A DNA stretch of 64,000 nucleotides from Ulva prolifera (taxonomy: Eukaryota > Chlorophyta > Ulvophyceae > Ulvales > Ulvaceae), in contig CM041200.1 in assembly GCA_023078555.1 (NCBI GenBank), positions 4,244,936-4,308,935 of the forward strand. The letters are read 5' to 3'. Numbering within the stretch: position 1 is the first letter of the stretch; every line of letters starts with the position of its first letter. The notes beneath the pieces were generated by a model, which did no database searches, was not told the origin of the DNA, and saw only the letters and a list, made by a program, of their open reading frames with translations. Below, piece by piece: positions 23,216-41,954 of the stretch. The translations under genes and the position numbers were made by a program.

Positions 23216-24467
23216 CTGCATGGCAAGGACGAGTCGGAGGGTGATGTTGATCACGACAGCCTGCAGCACACGTTTGCAAGGCACTCATGTGCTACACATG
23301 CCGACTTTGGCCGCGTATTCTTTTGCATCATGGACAGGGCACTCTGATTCTGCCTACTTGATCTGTTGTACCAATGCTGAGGCAAGGCCTTACACTTGTG
23401 CAACATTGCACGTATGTGCTGCAACGAGAGAGATCTCAAACAGCATCACTTGCTGTGACCATGTTGCAATCGAGGTGTGCCCTTGGCACGCAGCACAGCG
23501 GCTCCTGGTGCAGCTCACATGCTACCATGCTAATGCTACCATGTGAATGTGCCTAGGAATGGGCCAAGGAATGTTCACCCGACACCGGGTCTGCAATTAT
23601 TCATACAAATTGACTCTAATGGCACGGGCGCGGGCCGGTTGTGCTATGGAACGGGGCCGCCTGTGCATGTGCTGTTCACGATGCGCAGCAGAGTGCCCAT
23701 CAGGCACACCACGTAAAGCAGTCAAAGGCTCACGGCGCCATCGCAGACATACGAAGTGGTATGTCTGTTCACATGTAGACTTTTACACCAATGATTTTCT
23801 CTGAATCCGGGACCGCAGCAATTGATACGCCCGCAGAAGCAACTCATCGAAACACGATGTAGTTCGCGCACCGAGATCTACAGATATCGCGATCGTCATC
23901 AACAACAGAGTGGCTGCAAAAATCAAACCCGCGATCATTCCGGCTCTTCAGTCTTCAAACGGCAACTGTGTGTTTGTGCATGCGCTGTGATCGCAGCGTG
24001 AACAGGTCGTCTGCATGGGCTCCATGACCTCCGGAGCTGAAGCACGGTTCAGTCGCTTCGGTACGCCGCTGCACCTGAAAGCGTCGTGCATGACGTTCCG
24101 TGCATTTCGTGGCCGGCGCTGTTTGCATGGATGTTGCCCTTGATCCATGTCCACAGCGCCATGACTTCAGCGCAGTGGCGACGAGGCCTTCATCCCCGTG
24201 CGCGAGAGCTGATGCTGCACCGGAGAGACAGTCAACTCCAGCTTCGATGACCAAACTGGGCCTTGCAGTAAGTTCAAGCAGAACACCTTGGGTGGACCAT
24301 GTGATCGCATATGAATGATCACTGATCTAAACACCTGAAGGTGTTCGCGATTTGAGAGTTGACAACAGATACCCCATGACGGGAATCACCCGACAAGAGT
24401 CTGTGGATCGTGCATATTCAAAATTCGTATGAACTGGGTGGCAGGTGAGCTATACTGACGACTCATT
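23216..24467. promoter_or_regulatory. divergent 5' region, possible first exon of the SSL gene
   Basis: About 1.25 kb between the strictosidine-synthase-like gene (-) and the coiled-coil gene (+). The part next to 23216 may encode the signal anchor of the SSL protein. The remainder has no supported gene. Confidence 0.35.
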
Positions 24468-30348
<5,881 letters not shown>

Positions 30349-31353
30349 TTTATCTGTTTGTATGTTGTCATTTAAGATTTGCTTCTGACAGGTTGATCAC
30401 CCTGGCAATGTCTGTCGCCGTGTGAGGAGGTACGAGAGTCGCTCATGAGTCACAGGGGTACGCAGCTAGCAGGCAGGCGAGGCTCCAATGTATGAAGAAG
30501 ACACTGGGGACAGTCAGAGCCATGTGCACACACTTTGCGATGTTTTCGAGAGATAGGGTCACAGCTGCGCCAGGAGTTGCATGAAGCTCTGGTCAATGTG
30601 CTTGCGGTGCAAGGCACGACCGTCATGATCATAAGCTCTGCGGCATGCATGCGTACCATGCAGAGTGCAGCAGTGTGGCCCGGCTGTGATGGCGCCGGTG
30701 AATCGCATCAGGTGCAGACTTTGAACTCGGGGCTCTGCAGCGAGACCACAGGGCAAGCGTGAAATTGCAGCTTGAAATTGAATTTTATCAAATGCTACCG
30801 CCCGGGCTGTCCAGCAGATTGGGACTCAGTAACGGGCATCATACACACCCAGTCTCTGACCATGTATAGAGCTGCTGTTCACAGTACTCGATAGGCGACA
30901 CAATACCGAGTCGCAACCCAACGTGATCATTGATCGTGCATGATCAAATGCTGCATTCAGAGCTTGCTGGACATGCATAGCATTGACAAGGCATACTCCA
31001 AGCCCGGCTGCTGCATGTGTTCGAGGGTCTGTTGAAAGCAAGCAACTCAGGTTCAGTCTGCATCAGCTGTGGAGGTGGTTTCTTGACCCACCCCGATTTA
31101 TTCGGTGTGCTGCCCTCGTCCGCCGCTCTGGAGTCACACGTGCAAAGCACACGGTCGTCACAATCCAGCGCTCTCACCACTGCAACCTTCAGTAAGTGCA
31201 CCAGCACGACTCATCACTGCTTCTGTATACCAGCTGGCCGGCGCAAATGTGCAGGCTGCATCAAACCTCAGACGAACCCTGGGGCAGTCGCCCCTGATGC
31301 GGCCAACTCGATGGGTTTGCATCCCCTACTAGTAGGTGCCCTGGAGAGGCCCA
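30349..31353. other. convergent 3' region, no gene recognised
   Basis: About 1 kb between the stop of the coiled-coil gene (+) and the stop of exportin-5 (-). Open frames are short and show no family features. Confidence 0.5.
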
Positions 31354-34300
31354 TCACCCGGGATCTATCACGACATCATACAGGTCCGGCCACGCCACAT
31401 CGTCCGTAGCTGATGGCTGTGTATCACCAGTGCTGCGTGCAAAGCGGAGCCCCTGCCCTACAACATTTTTCTTCTGCAGCTCTGATGGCTCATCCAGGTT
31501 GCTGAACCCAGCAGCAACAAAGAAGCGCTTAAATGTGTCCTTGTGATGCTTCTCCGTCTTGTTACTCTCGAGGTCGCGGTCCAGCTGCAGCACAAGGACC
31601 CCGCTGACATCGCCGCCACATCAGCGGTATGCCGCCTGGCGCTGGCACAGAGCACAACCAAGGAGAGAACTGCCGTCGCTGGCGCACACATCATGGCATC
31701 TGTCGATGCCGCAGCATCTACAACTCGGCGCTCGAGTTGCTGCTACGCACAGCCGCAGTGCGCCGCATGCTGTGAATTCCGTTCGGTCGGCACAGACAGG
31801 GCACACCTGCGCGAGGGCTTCCGCGCTGACCCCAGGCAACAGCTCGTGGATCTGAGCCCCCGGGGCCGGCTGCAGTGTGGCTCCAGCAATGTAGATCGAG
31901 CGGATGAGCAGCAGCAGCTCGCTCGCCACGTGCGGGCCGTCCGCCGACGCGAGCGCGCGCACCGCCTGCTGAAGCAAGCACGGCACCAGCAGTGGCTGCA
32001 GCAGCGCGCTGCCGCTGGCGCCGCCGACGCCACACACCATGCCGACCGGGTTCAGCGGCGCGCCCGCCGCCGCGGCGACGGTGCGGCACACGGCGACGGC
32101 GCGGATCTGCGTCATCATGTCCGGCCACTGCATCGCCGCCGCCGCGAGCTGCACGGCGGCGGTGACCGTCCCGCTGTGGTTCTGCACAGCCGCCGCCCTA
32201 TTCAATCATGGTGCACCGCGGCGCAACCCCAGCCACACACTCCCCCACGTCTGTGCTACGTGAGCAACGCAGCAGCCGGCAGCTGTACGCATGCAGCTGC
32301 CATGGACCCTGCTAGGTACGTATGATGTGCAACACCAGTGCTCCTGTTCCTGTGGTGTGTGCAAATTCCGTGGTGCTACCAGCCTCTGCGACTCGGTCCA
32401 TGCAACACACGGTCTGCAGCACCGTTGAACCGGGGTATGGGAGCCATGGGGCGCACCGGAGTGAGGGCGTGTGCGATGGTGCGCTCCCACGGCATGCTGT
32501 TGAGGGACACCGAGGCGGGCTTCTCTTGCGCGGGGCCCTCCATCGTCTCGCCATCGCCGCCGCGCGGCGCCATCGCCTTGACACGGTTGATCGCGCCCAG
32601 CAGCGGGCTCGCCGCGTCGAGGGCCTGCAGCTGCTCCACTGGGATCGACGGGAACGATGTCGAGCCGGCAAACGCCCGCAGCACCTCCAGCACGTCTCGC
32701 GACAGCTCCCGCAGCAGGACCTGCAGGCACGCGCACGCATGAAGGCGCCGCCGTCGACGCGGAAGCGGCAGGCCGTGACCGCGGAGGGGGGGCCGTGTCC
32801 TCTGTGCTCTCGTTTGCTGCGGCGCAACTGAATTGGGTGCAGCGACGTGCGCGGCACTGTACGTCCACGCCAAGCGGTTTCAGTTCGCACTCTGTTATCC
32901 CTCTCAGATTTGTATCAAAGCACCCCTGAAGCGAGGTGGCGGCTAGCATCTCCTAAGGGCTAGTATGTTCGAGTGTAGCTGTGGCCGTTGTGCGTGAGAA
33001 AATGGACACGGGTGGCGAGGGGCGCCCAGCGCACCTCCTGGACCATCTCCTCCTCTGTCTGCTTCGCCTTGGCCTCCCCGACCTCCCCCTTCACACGCGC
33101 CACCAGCCCCGGCCATGCGCCGTGGAGCCGCGTGCCCAGCACCTGCAGGAACTGCGCGAGCGCGCCGGAGAGCCACGCCTCGGCGGCCTCGGGGGGGCAG
33201 TTGCGCATGAGGGGCAGGAAGCCGTGGTGCACGGTGAGGCGCAGGGAGCGCGGCTCCTGCAGCTCCATGCTCTCGAGCAGGCCCTGCGGCAGCATCGCGC
33301 GCAGGCGCTCGCTCGCCCAGAACTGCGTGACGCCCTTGGCGCACTCCATGACCAGCATCAGCGCCTGCACACGCGGCACTGCCGTGTCAGTCGATCTGAC
33401 CTGTGACCGCGCAAGCGCTGCCGTTCTCGACGCCTTTGGTGGGCCCAAGATCCCGGCTCCGATAGAAAAATCGCGGGACGTCTGGGGCTATTGTGTTTGT
33501 GACCACAGTAAAAAATTTATGCTGCACCCCGAACCTGGTCGCTAGTTGGCGGGCCATTGCCCTGATCGCATCAAATTGACAGCGGCGCAGGGTCAGCAGG
33601 CAGCAAGTGCATGCTTTGCAGCGCAAGCGTCGGGAACCTCGCAATATAGAGTACTTCTCAGAAAGCCAGTGCATCGCACATCCACGTAGGCATACACATG
33701 GAGGACAACGCAGCTCTGCTGGCTTCGCCGCAGACGGGGCCAAAGCCGGTGGGGCCATGCCGATGTGCGACGGTCAACTACACAGCGCAAGAGCCCGGTT
33801 GTACCTCCACAGCAGCGACGCAGGGCTGCGAGGGTGCAGCAGGGTCGCACCAACTCCTTGCACTGCCGGATCCAGCCGCGCACGGCATGCACGGACGTCG
33901 GCACGAGCCGGCTCGCCTCGAGCTCCGGGGTGCGGTTCTTGGCCTCGAGGAAGACGTGTTGGCTGATGGCGCTCGCGCGCTCCAGCGGCGAGATGTCCAT
34001 CACGCACCGCATCTCCGCCAGCGGCCCCGCCAGCACGGCCGGCTGCACGAGCCCGAGCAGGCAGCGGTGCAGCTGGATGGCCGGCGGCAGCATCCACTCG
34101 ATGTGCGCACTCAGCGCCTGCATGCATGCCGTTGATCCCCCCTCGACCACGATACAACTGAACGCACGCACTTCTGGCTGCAATGCGGCACATGCGTGAT
34201 TGCGCTTGGGCAGCTATAATTCCCCCCGCCCCCCGCGCAGCATCGGACTGCACCACTGGCGACGGGTCCTTCCTCAAGACTGGCCATGCATGCAAAGTTC

Positions 34301-37300
34301 GACAGTGCGGTGGGTGGCGCGCACCAGGAAGCCCTGCTGCTGTGCGACGGCCTTGGCCTGCCGCGCGCAGTAGAGCAGCAGCTGCAGCGAGTAGTACACA
34401 AACGCGCGCTGCTCGGCGCCGCCAACGTGCACGGTGCCGTCGCCGCCGCGCTGCACCGGCCCGAGCATCCGCGCCGCCATCTCCGCGGGCGTCGCGAGCT
34501 GCTCCGCCAGCGCCTCCCACGGCGGGCGTGCGGGCGCGACGAGCGCGGCGACGACGCGCGCGTACAGCTCCGCGCCGTCGCTCGCCGCGCTCGCAAGCAG
34601 CCCCTCGCTGATCGTGTTCTGGTCGGCGTACCCGATCGCGCCGCTGCCCACGAGAGCGGCGGTGCGCGCCGCGATCGCCTCGAGGTGCGGCACAAACGCG
34701 CGCGGGGCCTTGGTCGCGAGGGTGTAGTAGCACTTGCTCGTCGCGCGCTGCTCCTTGATGTACGGGCCGGAGTCGCTCGGGTCGACCGGGCCGCCACGGA
34801 GCTCATGCATGCGGTCGAGGAGGCCGAAGAAGGCCTCAATGACGCGAGGGGCCTGCGCCGGGAGGAGCACGAGGAGCGGCCCGAGGGACTCGAGGGCCTT
34901 GGCGACGCGCGCGACGAGCGTGACGTGGCATGGCTGGTACGCCATGACGCGGTCGGCGAGAGCGGTGAGGTCGGCCTGGACCTCCGCCGCGGAGCCGTAG
35001 CTGCAGATCGGCGGGATGATCGCGTCCAGCACAAACGCAAGCACCTGCACACGTGCGGCACTGTCAAGTGAAGCAAGGTGAATTTTATTTTACTGACCCA
35101 TATCCTCAACGAAACTTGACACCGCTGGATGGCTGGGGACCGTATGTGTGCCTGCTGTGAGCCCCCTGTGCTGGCTCTGGTGCACACATTCGCAGCCTGC
35201 AGGCGGACAGTGATCGGCATGCAAGCAAGCGGCCTCACACATCCAAGGCAGGCGGGGTGCCTTTGGGGAATGCGGTGTGTGGGTGCAGTGGTGGTGGGCG
35301 GCACACGTCGAGGGCGTGCGCCGCGGCAGGGACGGGCCGCTCCCCGGCGCCGGAGGCAGCGGCGGCCACCATCGCGCCGACGGAGTCCACGAGGCCGCGG
35401 ATCTCGGTGAGCGCGGAGGCCGTGAGGATGGCGGCAGCCTCGCTGAGGATGTACTTCACGGCGCTCTTGCACGCGCTGCACGCCTCCTTCCACTCGGCCG
35501 TGCCGTGCGCATACTCCGGGAACTCGTCCTCCCGGTCCGGCGCCGGCATGACGACGTGCAGGGTGCGCAGGCAGTGCCGCAGCACCAGCTGCAGGCACTC
35601 TGGCGGCAGCTCGACGGCCGTGGACGGCGCGGAGCCTGCAGGCGGGCAGCGAGCTGTGAAGCGGCGCCGCACTCGGCGTGGCACGTGCGGCGGTGTGTCA
35701 CCACGCGCATGTTGCGAGGGCGGCTGCGCATGCATTGGTGGAATGGGAGGTGTGCTGGCGGGGGGCGCAGCACTGGTCGTGGCCAGAAACAAAAAAATTT
35801 ACAGACTGCTTACATGTGGGAGGACAGGCGGTCTGGTTCTGTTGTCAACGCGGGGCCAGCAGCAATGGTCCTTCAGATATTTACCGATTTAGACCTTATG
35901 CCTCAAATAACTAAGGACTATAAGCCGTAAAACGTTTGCTAATGCAATAGGAAGGTTTAATTACTCAGTATACTTATCGGAGTTTACCCTAGTTTTATTT
36001 TGGATACCAGCCATGCATGCGCGGGGAGGGTCCAGGCAGGGAGGGGTGCTGTACCCTTGGGCTTGTGGACGGCTCGCTCATGACCTTGCACGAGACGGCG
36101 CCACGCAGGGAACGTGCGGGCAGCCAACGGCAGGTACTCAGAGCCCATGTACCCAGCCAGCCGCATCAGCACCTGCAGGCGGCAGGCGGCTGCGTGTGCA
36201 TTCGATGCAGGAAAACACACCAGATGTCACACACAGCTGACCGAACAGCTCTTCCACCTCATGGCTCGTCAAGCCTCATGGAAACAGATCGATGGTGAGC
36301 TGCATCAGCGACGAGCTGGCTTGGCATGCGGTGTAAGCACCAGGTTGTTGGCTGCCACGAGCAGCTGGGAGATATCCTTGTGGGGTGGTCCCCATGCATA
36401 TCTATGGTCTCGTGCGAGCTGCTCTAGCACAGTACAAGCAAGAGTGTGTGTGTAAGCGGGCACCTGAAGCTGCAGGTCACGTGAGAGAGCCTGGAGGTGG
36501 CCTGCAATGACCAGGTCTACCAGCGCATCACACAGCCGGCACGCGCCGTCCGCCGCGTCCTCCTGCTCCAGCACCCGCTCCAGCGGGGCGTCTGGAGGCA
36601 GCAGCAGCGGCACGGCAGCCACGAGGAACTGTGCGACGCCAACAAAGAGCTCGTTGTAGTCTTCCTTCTCTTTGCTTGACTGCTTGCTGCTGCGGCTGGC
36701 CACCTGCAGACGTGGTGGAGAGTGTGGCGTGGCTGGTACATCGTGTTACAAAAGCAAACAAATGGGAGGGAAAACTGTGAATAAAAAAGGAAAAGGGCTA
36801 ATAAAATGCAGCCCTCACCTGGCAGCCCCCAAAAACAAAGTGCAGCCCTCACCTGCCTGCCCTATGACACAGACAGACACCACATCCACTGCATTGGCTA
36901 TGAACAATAGGCTGGTCGCGTTGATCAACAGTGCCCCGCACACTCAACCTGCACTGGCAACACATTCCCGCACCACCTCATCTATGAACACAGCAATGTT
37001 GCTGCAGCACGGGCATGGATGAATCAAGGCGACAACAAGACTTCTTCCTACGGATAGTCATTGCCAGCGTCTTGCGGTCGGCGCCCTGTAAAGAGTATGA
37101 GGCCAGGTACACAAAGCAAGCGCACCTGCAGTATCACCTCGATAGCTGGGAGCTGAAGGGCTGGCGTCTGGACCAGCGAGGCGCAGGCTTGAAGGACCTG
37201 CGAGTCCTTCAGGACCTTCAACGGCAGCCAGCCTGCAAGAGCAGCCACAGCCTCCAGCGCAGCCCGCACAGCAGCCTGATTTTCAGCTGCTACAGCTTGC

Positions 37301-38216
37301 TGGCCCTCAGCAGCTGCTTGTACGCCAGCCTGCATGTACACCGAGGCGGACTGGACCACGAGAGTCAGGAGCTGCTGACTCTGAGCTGTCATCAGAGCAA
37401 GTAGGCTTCGCCTGCGCTTGCTGGCTGTGTCTGAGCTGCCGAACGCCCCGCTTCCTCGTCGCTTGCCCAGTGGCACTTCAGCGACTTCCTCTGACAGGAA
37501 CTGTATGATCCTGCAGCCCATGGCTGCTGCACTTGCATCTGCAGCAACGAGCTGCAGTCACGTCAACTGGCTTGGGTGCAGTGCCTACATATGGAGTCGT
37601 CTCCTATGTGGTGTTCGCAGCAATGAAGCTTGTGTGGTATCTGGCACAGGCCAGGTGTGCGCTCCAAGGACAACAAGCGCCCACGTGAGCCATGGCATCT
37701 TGCAACAGAAAACGTCTGCCACTCGGATCCATGATTGCTCAGGCGACGGCAGGGTGTCAAACATGTACTTTACAGTAGCTGGGCGGGGAGCTCACTCTGT
37801 TGAATCAACTGAGGGACGTTGTTTTGCATGATGCTTTGCGCACTCTGATCTCCAGATTGCACCGCAACATCAGAAATCGCATACGCCAGTTGCAGCCTGA
37901 TAGGTGAGGCCCATTCACGCGCTGCGGGAGACATGACGATGGAGGAGATGTACTGCTCCAGCTCCTGCTGTTGCTCTGGGGACAGAGCTTCCCACCGGTT
38001 TCTGAGCACATGCCGGAGCAGCGTGAGACCGTTCAGCTGTGCACCAGTGTCGCCAGCTGATTGAAATAGATGGAAGAAAGCTTGGACACATACGTCTGGG
38101 CTTCCAGACTTGGCTTGCTCCACAACCTGAACGCACCATGTCCTGACTTCAAGTTCCAATTCAAGAGATCGCACATCAGCAGAAGCACTCGACCAACAAT
38201 TTCTGCAGCAATGGCG
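31354..38216 (-). CDS. XPO5: exportin-5 / HASTY-like karyopherin, N-terminal exon unresolved
   Basis: Exportin-5 (HASTY in plants) is a RanGTP-dependent HEAT-repeat exporter linked to miRNA precursors, miRNA biogenesis and tRNA. Exons read (high to low): about 38216-37796 (VVEQAKSGSPDVCVQAFFHL, LLRHVLRNRWEALSP), 37543-37126, 36703-36341, 36173-36055, 35635-35307, 35044-34325, 34117-33851 (IEWMLPPAIQLHRCLL... EMRCVMDISPLERA, matching HASTY's SWMLPPLLKLLRVLH region), 33364-33035, 32720-32423, about 32181-31807 and 31584-31354 (LLQLDRDLESNKTEKH type tail). Most exons are exact codon multiples. Small exons may be missing between 37543 and 37796 and near 32423/32181, where phase is not closed. The first coding exon lies just upstream and was not identified. 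Confidence 0.88.
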
Positions 38217-38938
38217 CTGAAGTTAGGCATTGACTGGAAACAGCACCGCTATCGCGTGTTTGCGTTCATCAGGAGACAGCGCCGGGTTTGAGCCGGCGTT
38301 GGCAGCTTGCACGAGCTGAAGTACAGCAGGCGACGTCATCAAGGCGAGCGCAAGCTAAAGCCCAATTGCAACATGTAACTACACTTATATCGGACATGCT
38401 GAGGCTGGCCTTCAGCGATGGAATTGTTCGTCGTGCCGATGGTCCATGGTAGTCTGGCCCAGGTAGTACGACATCATAAACCAGGCTGTGCGACCAGCTT
38501 GCTTAACTCTGCTCAGTCACACTTTTCCTCCTGATGTCTGGGCTGCACTCTGAGCGCGTGCCATGCAGCGCATGAGCACCGCCCACGCAGCATGCTGGGA
38601 CGCATGTAGACATTGTGAAACCAGCCAGCGTGACTGATCGTGCGCTCGGCGAGGCCAAATCCACAGCACACCGGCAGTCCACAGGAATCCAGAGTGGCGT
38701 CATGTACTGTCTAAGTGGTGTCACATGCTGCATGTGCTGCATCAGAGGTAGCTTGAAACAGTTGTGCTTGAGCATGCTGTGAGTACCGTTGTACCTCAAC
38801 ATTTGCTACTGTGCGTGGTCATTGACCAGCCGTTAAAATTTGAATATGGTCATTCACCGGCCGTTAAAGAGCTCTCGTGAATTTTTGTCTAGCGTAAATT
38901 GAGCTCCGCTCAGATTCAATTCGTCGCCACTGCGTCAC
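38217..38938. promoter_or_regulatory. divergent 5' region of exportin-5 and permease
   Basis: About 720 bp between two divergent genes. It probably contains the first exon of exportin-5. About 70 bp upstream of the permease start it carries an imperfect 22-bp direct repeat (38816-38837 and 38847-38868). Confidence 0.4.
38816..38868. repeat. 22-bp imperfect direct repeat upstream of permease
   Basis: tggtcattgaccagccgtta + aa at 38816 and tggtcattcaccggccgtta + aa at 38847 differ at two positions and are 31 bp apart, about three helical turns. The location upstream of the permease start suggests a possible duplicated regulator site, but no known factor is recognised. Confidence 0.6.
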
Positions 38939-41266
38939 ATGCTGTACACAGCCATGCGAAAGCACGGCGTCTTTTCGCGTTGTCATTCGCACTGTATCTC
39001 GACACCAAAAAATTCAAGAGTAGACCCGCCACGGCTCAAGCTCAGCCGGAGGCTCCGAAGTTGTTGTGCAAGCGACCGAGAGCCACAAGCACAGGCAGCA
39101 GCCGCGAAGGCAGGGTCCCAGCGGAGAGATTCCTCAGCAGTGGACCTGAAGACCTACACCAAGCGTCGGTGGTCAAACCTCAATGGTGATCTAGAGCATG
39201 CACCTGGCTCGTTGATCGGGGCTGCAACACTAATAGCAGGCACCACAATCGGTGTGCTTCAGCTGCCATGAATGATACCGCCGATCGCTCCAGCAGTAAA
39301 CACAAGTTCCCTGATGAGCATGCTCAAGCGTTAGATAGACTCGCGTGTCAGTGTCTTTGTGTCCAATGCTGCTGTCAAGCCCATCTGAACAGCAGCAGGG
39401 CATCAACATGCATGCCCGGACGGTATCTAGGCGTACCAGCAGATCTGCTACAGCATGAACTGGACGGAAACAGCCTCCAAACTGCGCTGATAATCTTCAG
39501 CCCTATGTGCAGGAGCCGGAATTTTGGCACTGCCTGCTGTGACCAAGGTGCGCTTGCAGTACGCGGACAAGCATGAATTACCGCTGTGCCTTGTAATTGT
39601 TCTCAGGTTAAGTGGAACGTAGCCACATGCATCAACCTATGCTCTGTCACTGCCCCTGGAAGATCTCGATTTGTCAGGAAGCATCTCCAAGCTTGATGTG
39701 GCGGGTTCAGGATGCTGGCTTTGGTCCATCGTGCACGACTCTCCTAGGCTTCTACTTCTTCTCTGCATTCTCTGGTACGCTATATGCCACTGCCGCTGAG
39801 CTTCTCCTTCGGTCTGCTCGGGAGCAAGCCGTTTGTCTGCTGTGACCCTGGGTCTAGGCCTTGCCTCTCTCGTCTGGGATGGATGTGTCGTGCTGTATTT
39901 CAAGCCCGCTCAATCAGCTGGCTGGAGGGCATCCGCCCACATTGAGTTTTGCCCACTATACATAGCACTATGTAGTGTTCCCGACCCCCCAATGGCCACA
40001 CGCAACAGCATCTCATGAGAGCTTGCGATTTCAAGTGTACACCTGCCACTCCAAAGCACATCCGGCGGCATGCTGAACATCACAACTGCGAGGTCACGTC
40101 GTGAGTGCAGGGCTGTACCTGACCGAAGTCAACATCAACACAGTTTGTGAGCTGGGGGGAGGAGCTGTGTCGCTTCAGGTGTGCTCCTCCCGGGCCCGCT
40201 TCGTCCCGCCTGCTAACACCCCTGGAAAGTGCAGAGCTTGCTCGGCGTGCTCGTGCCAGCTGCCCCTGAGGCCACACTGTGGGCTCTCATGATAACCCCA
40301 GTAGACTGGGGTAACTGCAGTCAGCTGCAGATGCCAGCTGCACTGCCAGGGCAGCTGCAGCGAGAGGGCCATGCATGCACATGAGCCCAATTCTTGCGTC
40401 GAACGGTGTGGACTGTCAGTCCCTGCGCCTGCAACGCGCCAGCGAGCTGTGAGACACCGCCGAGATGGAGGTAGCAGGCCACAGCAGCAACAGAGCAGCC
40501 TGCGCTCCGCTCATCCACACACACGTATAACTGTTGATCTGCATCCACAGCTGCACATGTTTTGAAATATCCACGGTCTGGACATCCTTGCAGGAGCGCA
40601 GTGCAATCATCTATCATTCGGTGTGTGCTGCGCTCCTCTCTGTGCGGCTCTGAGCGCCCTGGTCTAGCCCACCCTTATCGTATCGACTGCTTTCGCCCTG
40701 AGCACCACCACAACGGTCTGCCCGGAGCGCTGTGCTGCTCAGTGAGAAGAGTGTGCTGCCGCAGTCCATGGTGAAGCGCACGCTGGGCGGCCCCGGCGCC
40801 GCCGTCGCCTCCACGGCGTACGTCTTCCTGCACTACACGCTCCTCGTCGCCTACATCTCCCGCGCCGGCGCCACCGTCGCCTCCTCCTCCGGCCAGCCGG
40901 TCTGGGCCTCCGCCGCCGCCTTCACCTTGCTGCTCGGCGGCGTCTGCTACGGCGGCTCCCCCCGCCTCCTCGACGTGCTCAACACTGGCTTGCTTGCCCT
41001 CGTCGTCATCGCGTTCCTCGGCCTCGTCGGGGCTGCTCTGCCGGGGGTGCACCTGGAGAACCTCGAGGCGGCGAGCTGGCCCGCTGTCATCGACACGCTG
41101 CCCGTCGTGGCGCTGTCCTTTGTGTATCAGAACGTGGTCCCTGTTGTTGTGACAAACCTGGAGGGGGACGTGGGGAAGGTCCGGCTGGCGGTATGGACTG
41201 GCCTCGCGATCCCGCTGTTCATGTTTGTGGGGTGGGAGGCTGCGATGCTGGGGTCGATCGAGCCAG
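38939..41266 (+). CDS. tryptophan/tyrosine permease family protein (plastid-type), 3' end lost in gap
   Basis: Five in-phase exons: 38939-39251, 39513-39547 (a 35-nt micro-exon), 39711-39774, 40111-40178 and 40765-41266. Exon 1 begins with an Arg/Ser-rich stretch suited to a plastid transit peptide, then GSLIGAATLIAGTTIG. Spliced together, the first helices read GAGILALPAVTKDAGFGPSC, followed by SGLYLTEVNINTVCELGGG, SMVKRTLGG, FLHYTLLVAYISRAG, LSFVYQNVVPVVVTNLEGDV and FVGWEAAMLGSIEPG. This matches the plant homologues of bacterial aromatic amino-acid permeases (AAAP/HAAAP superfamily). The last visible donor (CCAG|gtgtgt, 41267) is 47 bp before the N run, so the final C-terminal helices are missing. 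The start could be the ATG at 38939 or at 38954. Confidence 0.9.
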
Positions 41267-41313
41267 GTGTGTTTTCTCGAGGCGCACTCCCATGCTGGCA
41301 TGCGCAGCTGCAC

Positions 41314-41413
41314 NNNNNNNNNNNNNNNNNNNNNNNNNNNNNNNNNNNNNNNNNNNNNNNNNNNNNNNNNNNNNNNNNNNNNNNNNNNNNNNNNNNNNNN
41401 NNNNNNNNNNNNN
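41314..41413. other. assembly gap (100 N)
   Basis: Exactly 100 N, a common placeholder for a gap of unknown length. It separates the 5' part of the permease from the 3' part of the channel gene; neither gene is complete, so a substantial amount of real sequence is probably missing here. Confidence 0.99.
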
Positions 41414-41565
41414 CTTGTAACGCATGTGCCCGTGCCAGCGCGAGTGGCGAGCACACTTCCTGCCGACGATGAAGCGTCCAGACAACCCCGGCCTCGTGGC
41501 ACAGGGGTAGTCCACCTGAAAACCTGTATGTGGCAGCACCAGCCGTCACGCGCGCAGCGCGAAGC

Positions 41566-41650
41566 CTGTGCACACTGCGCACTGCACACTTCGCACTGCG
41601 CACTGCACACTTCGCACTGCACACTTCGCACTGCGCACTGCGTGCCGAGG
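41566..41650. repeat. tandem repeat of ctgcgcactgcacacttcgca type
   Basis: Overlapping imperfect copies of a 12-24 bp unit built from cactgcgcactgcacacttcg lie about 150 bp after the gap. Confidence 0.85.
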
Positions 41651-41775
41651 GCCATGCGGCCTCAGCCGCTTGCTGCACGGCACCTGGTGCAGGTGCTCCC
41701 AATCAACCTGGTATAAGCGTGGCATTGGGACTGTCTTTGTGAGGCCCCGCGAGCTCGGGCTGTCAGCTAGCTACG

Positions 41776-41905
41776 CAGCACCCGCAGCGCACCACCCCCC
41801 AGCACCCGCAGCGCGCCACCCCGCAGCACCCGCAGCGCACCACCCCGCAGCGCACCACCCCGCACCACCCCGCAGCACCCGCAGCGCACCACCCCGCAGC
41901 CCATC
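41776..41905. repeat. GC-rich tandem repeat (cgcagcaccccgcagcgcac type)
   Basis: Several degenerate copies of a cgcagcgcaccaccc unit lie just upstream of the channel exon. This and the preceding repeat probably explain the assembly break. Confidence 0.8.
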
Positions 41906-41954
41906 GTCTCGCCGGCCCTCCTCCAGCCCCCCCACCGCCGACTCGCGCGTGCAG

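Noticed and set aside
33593-35598. Long Arg/Ser-rich and Gly-rich frames opposite and beside exportin-5
   Set aside because: They are frame shadows of the GC-rich HEAT-repeat exons.
41500-41720. CRISPR-like array from the short tandem units after the gap
   Set aside because: Units are directly adjacent and degenerate with no spacers, and this is a eukaryotic nuclear locus.
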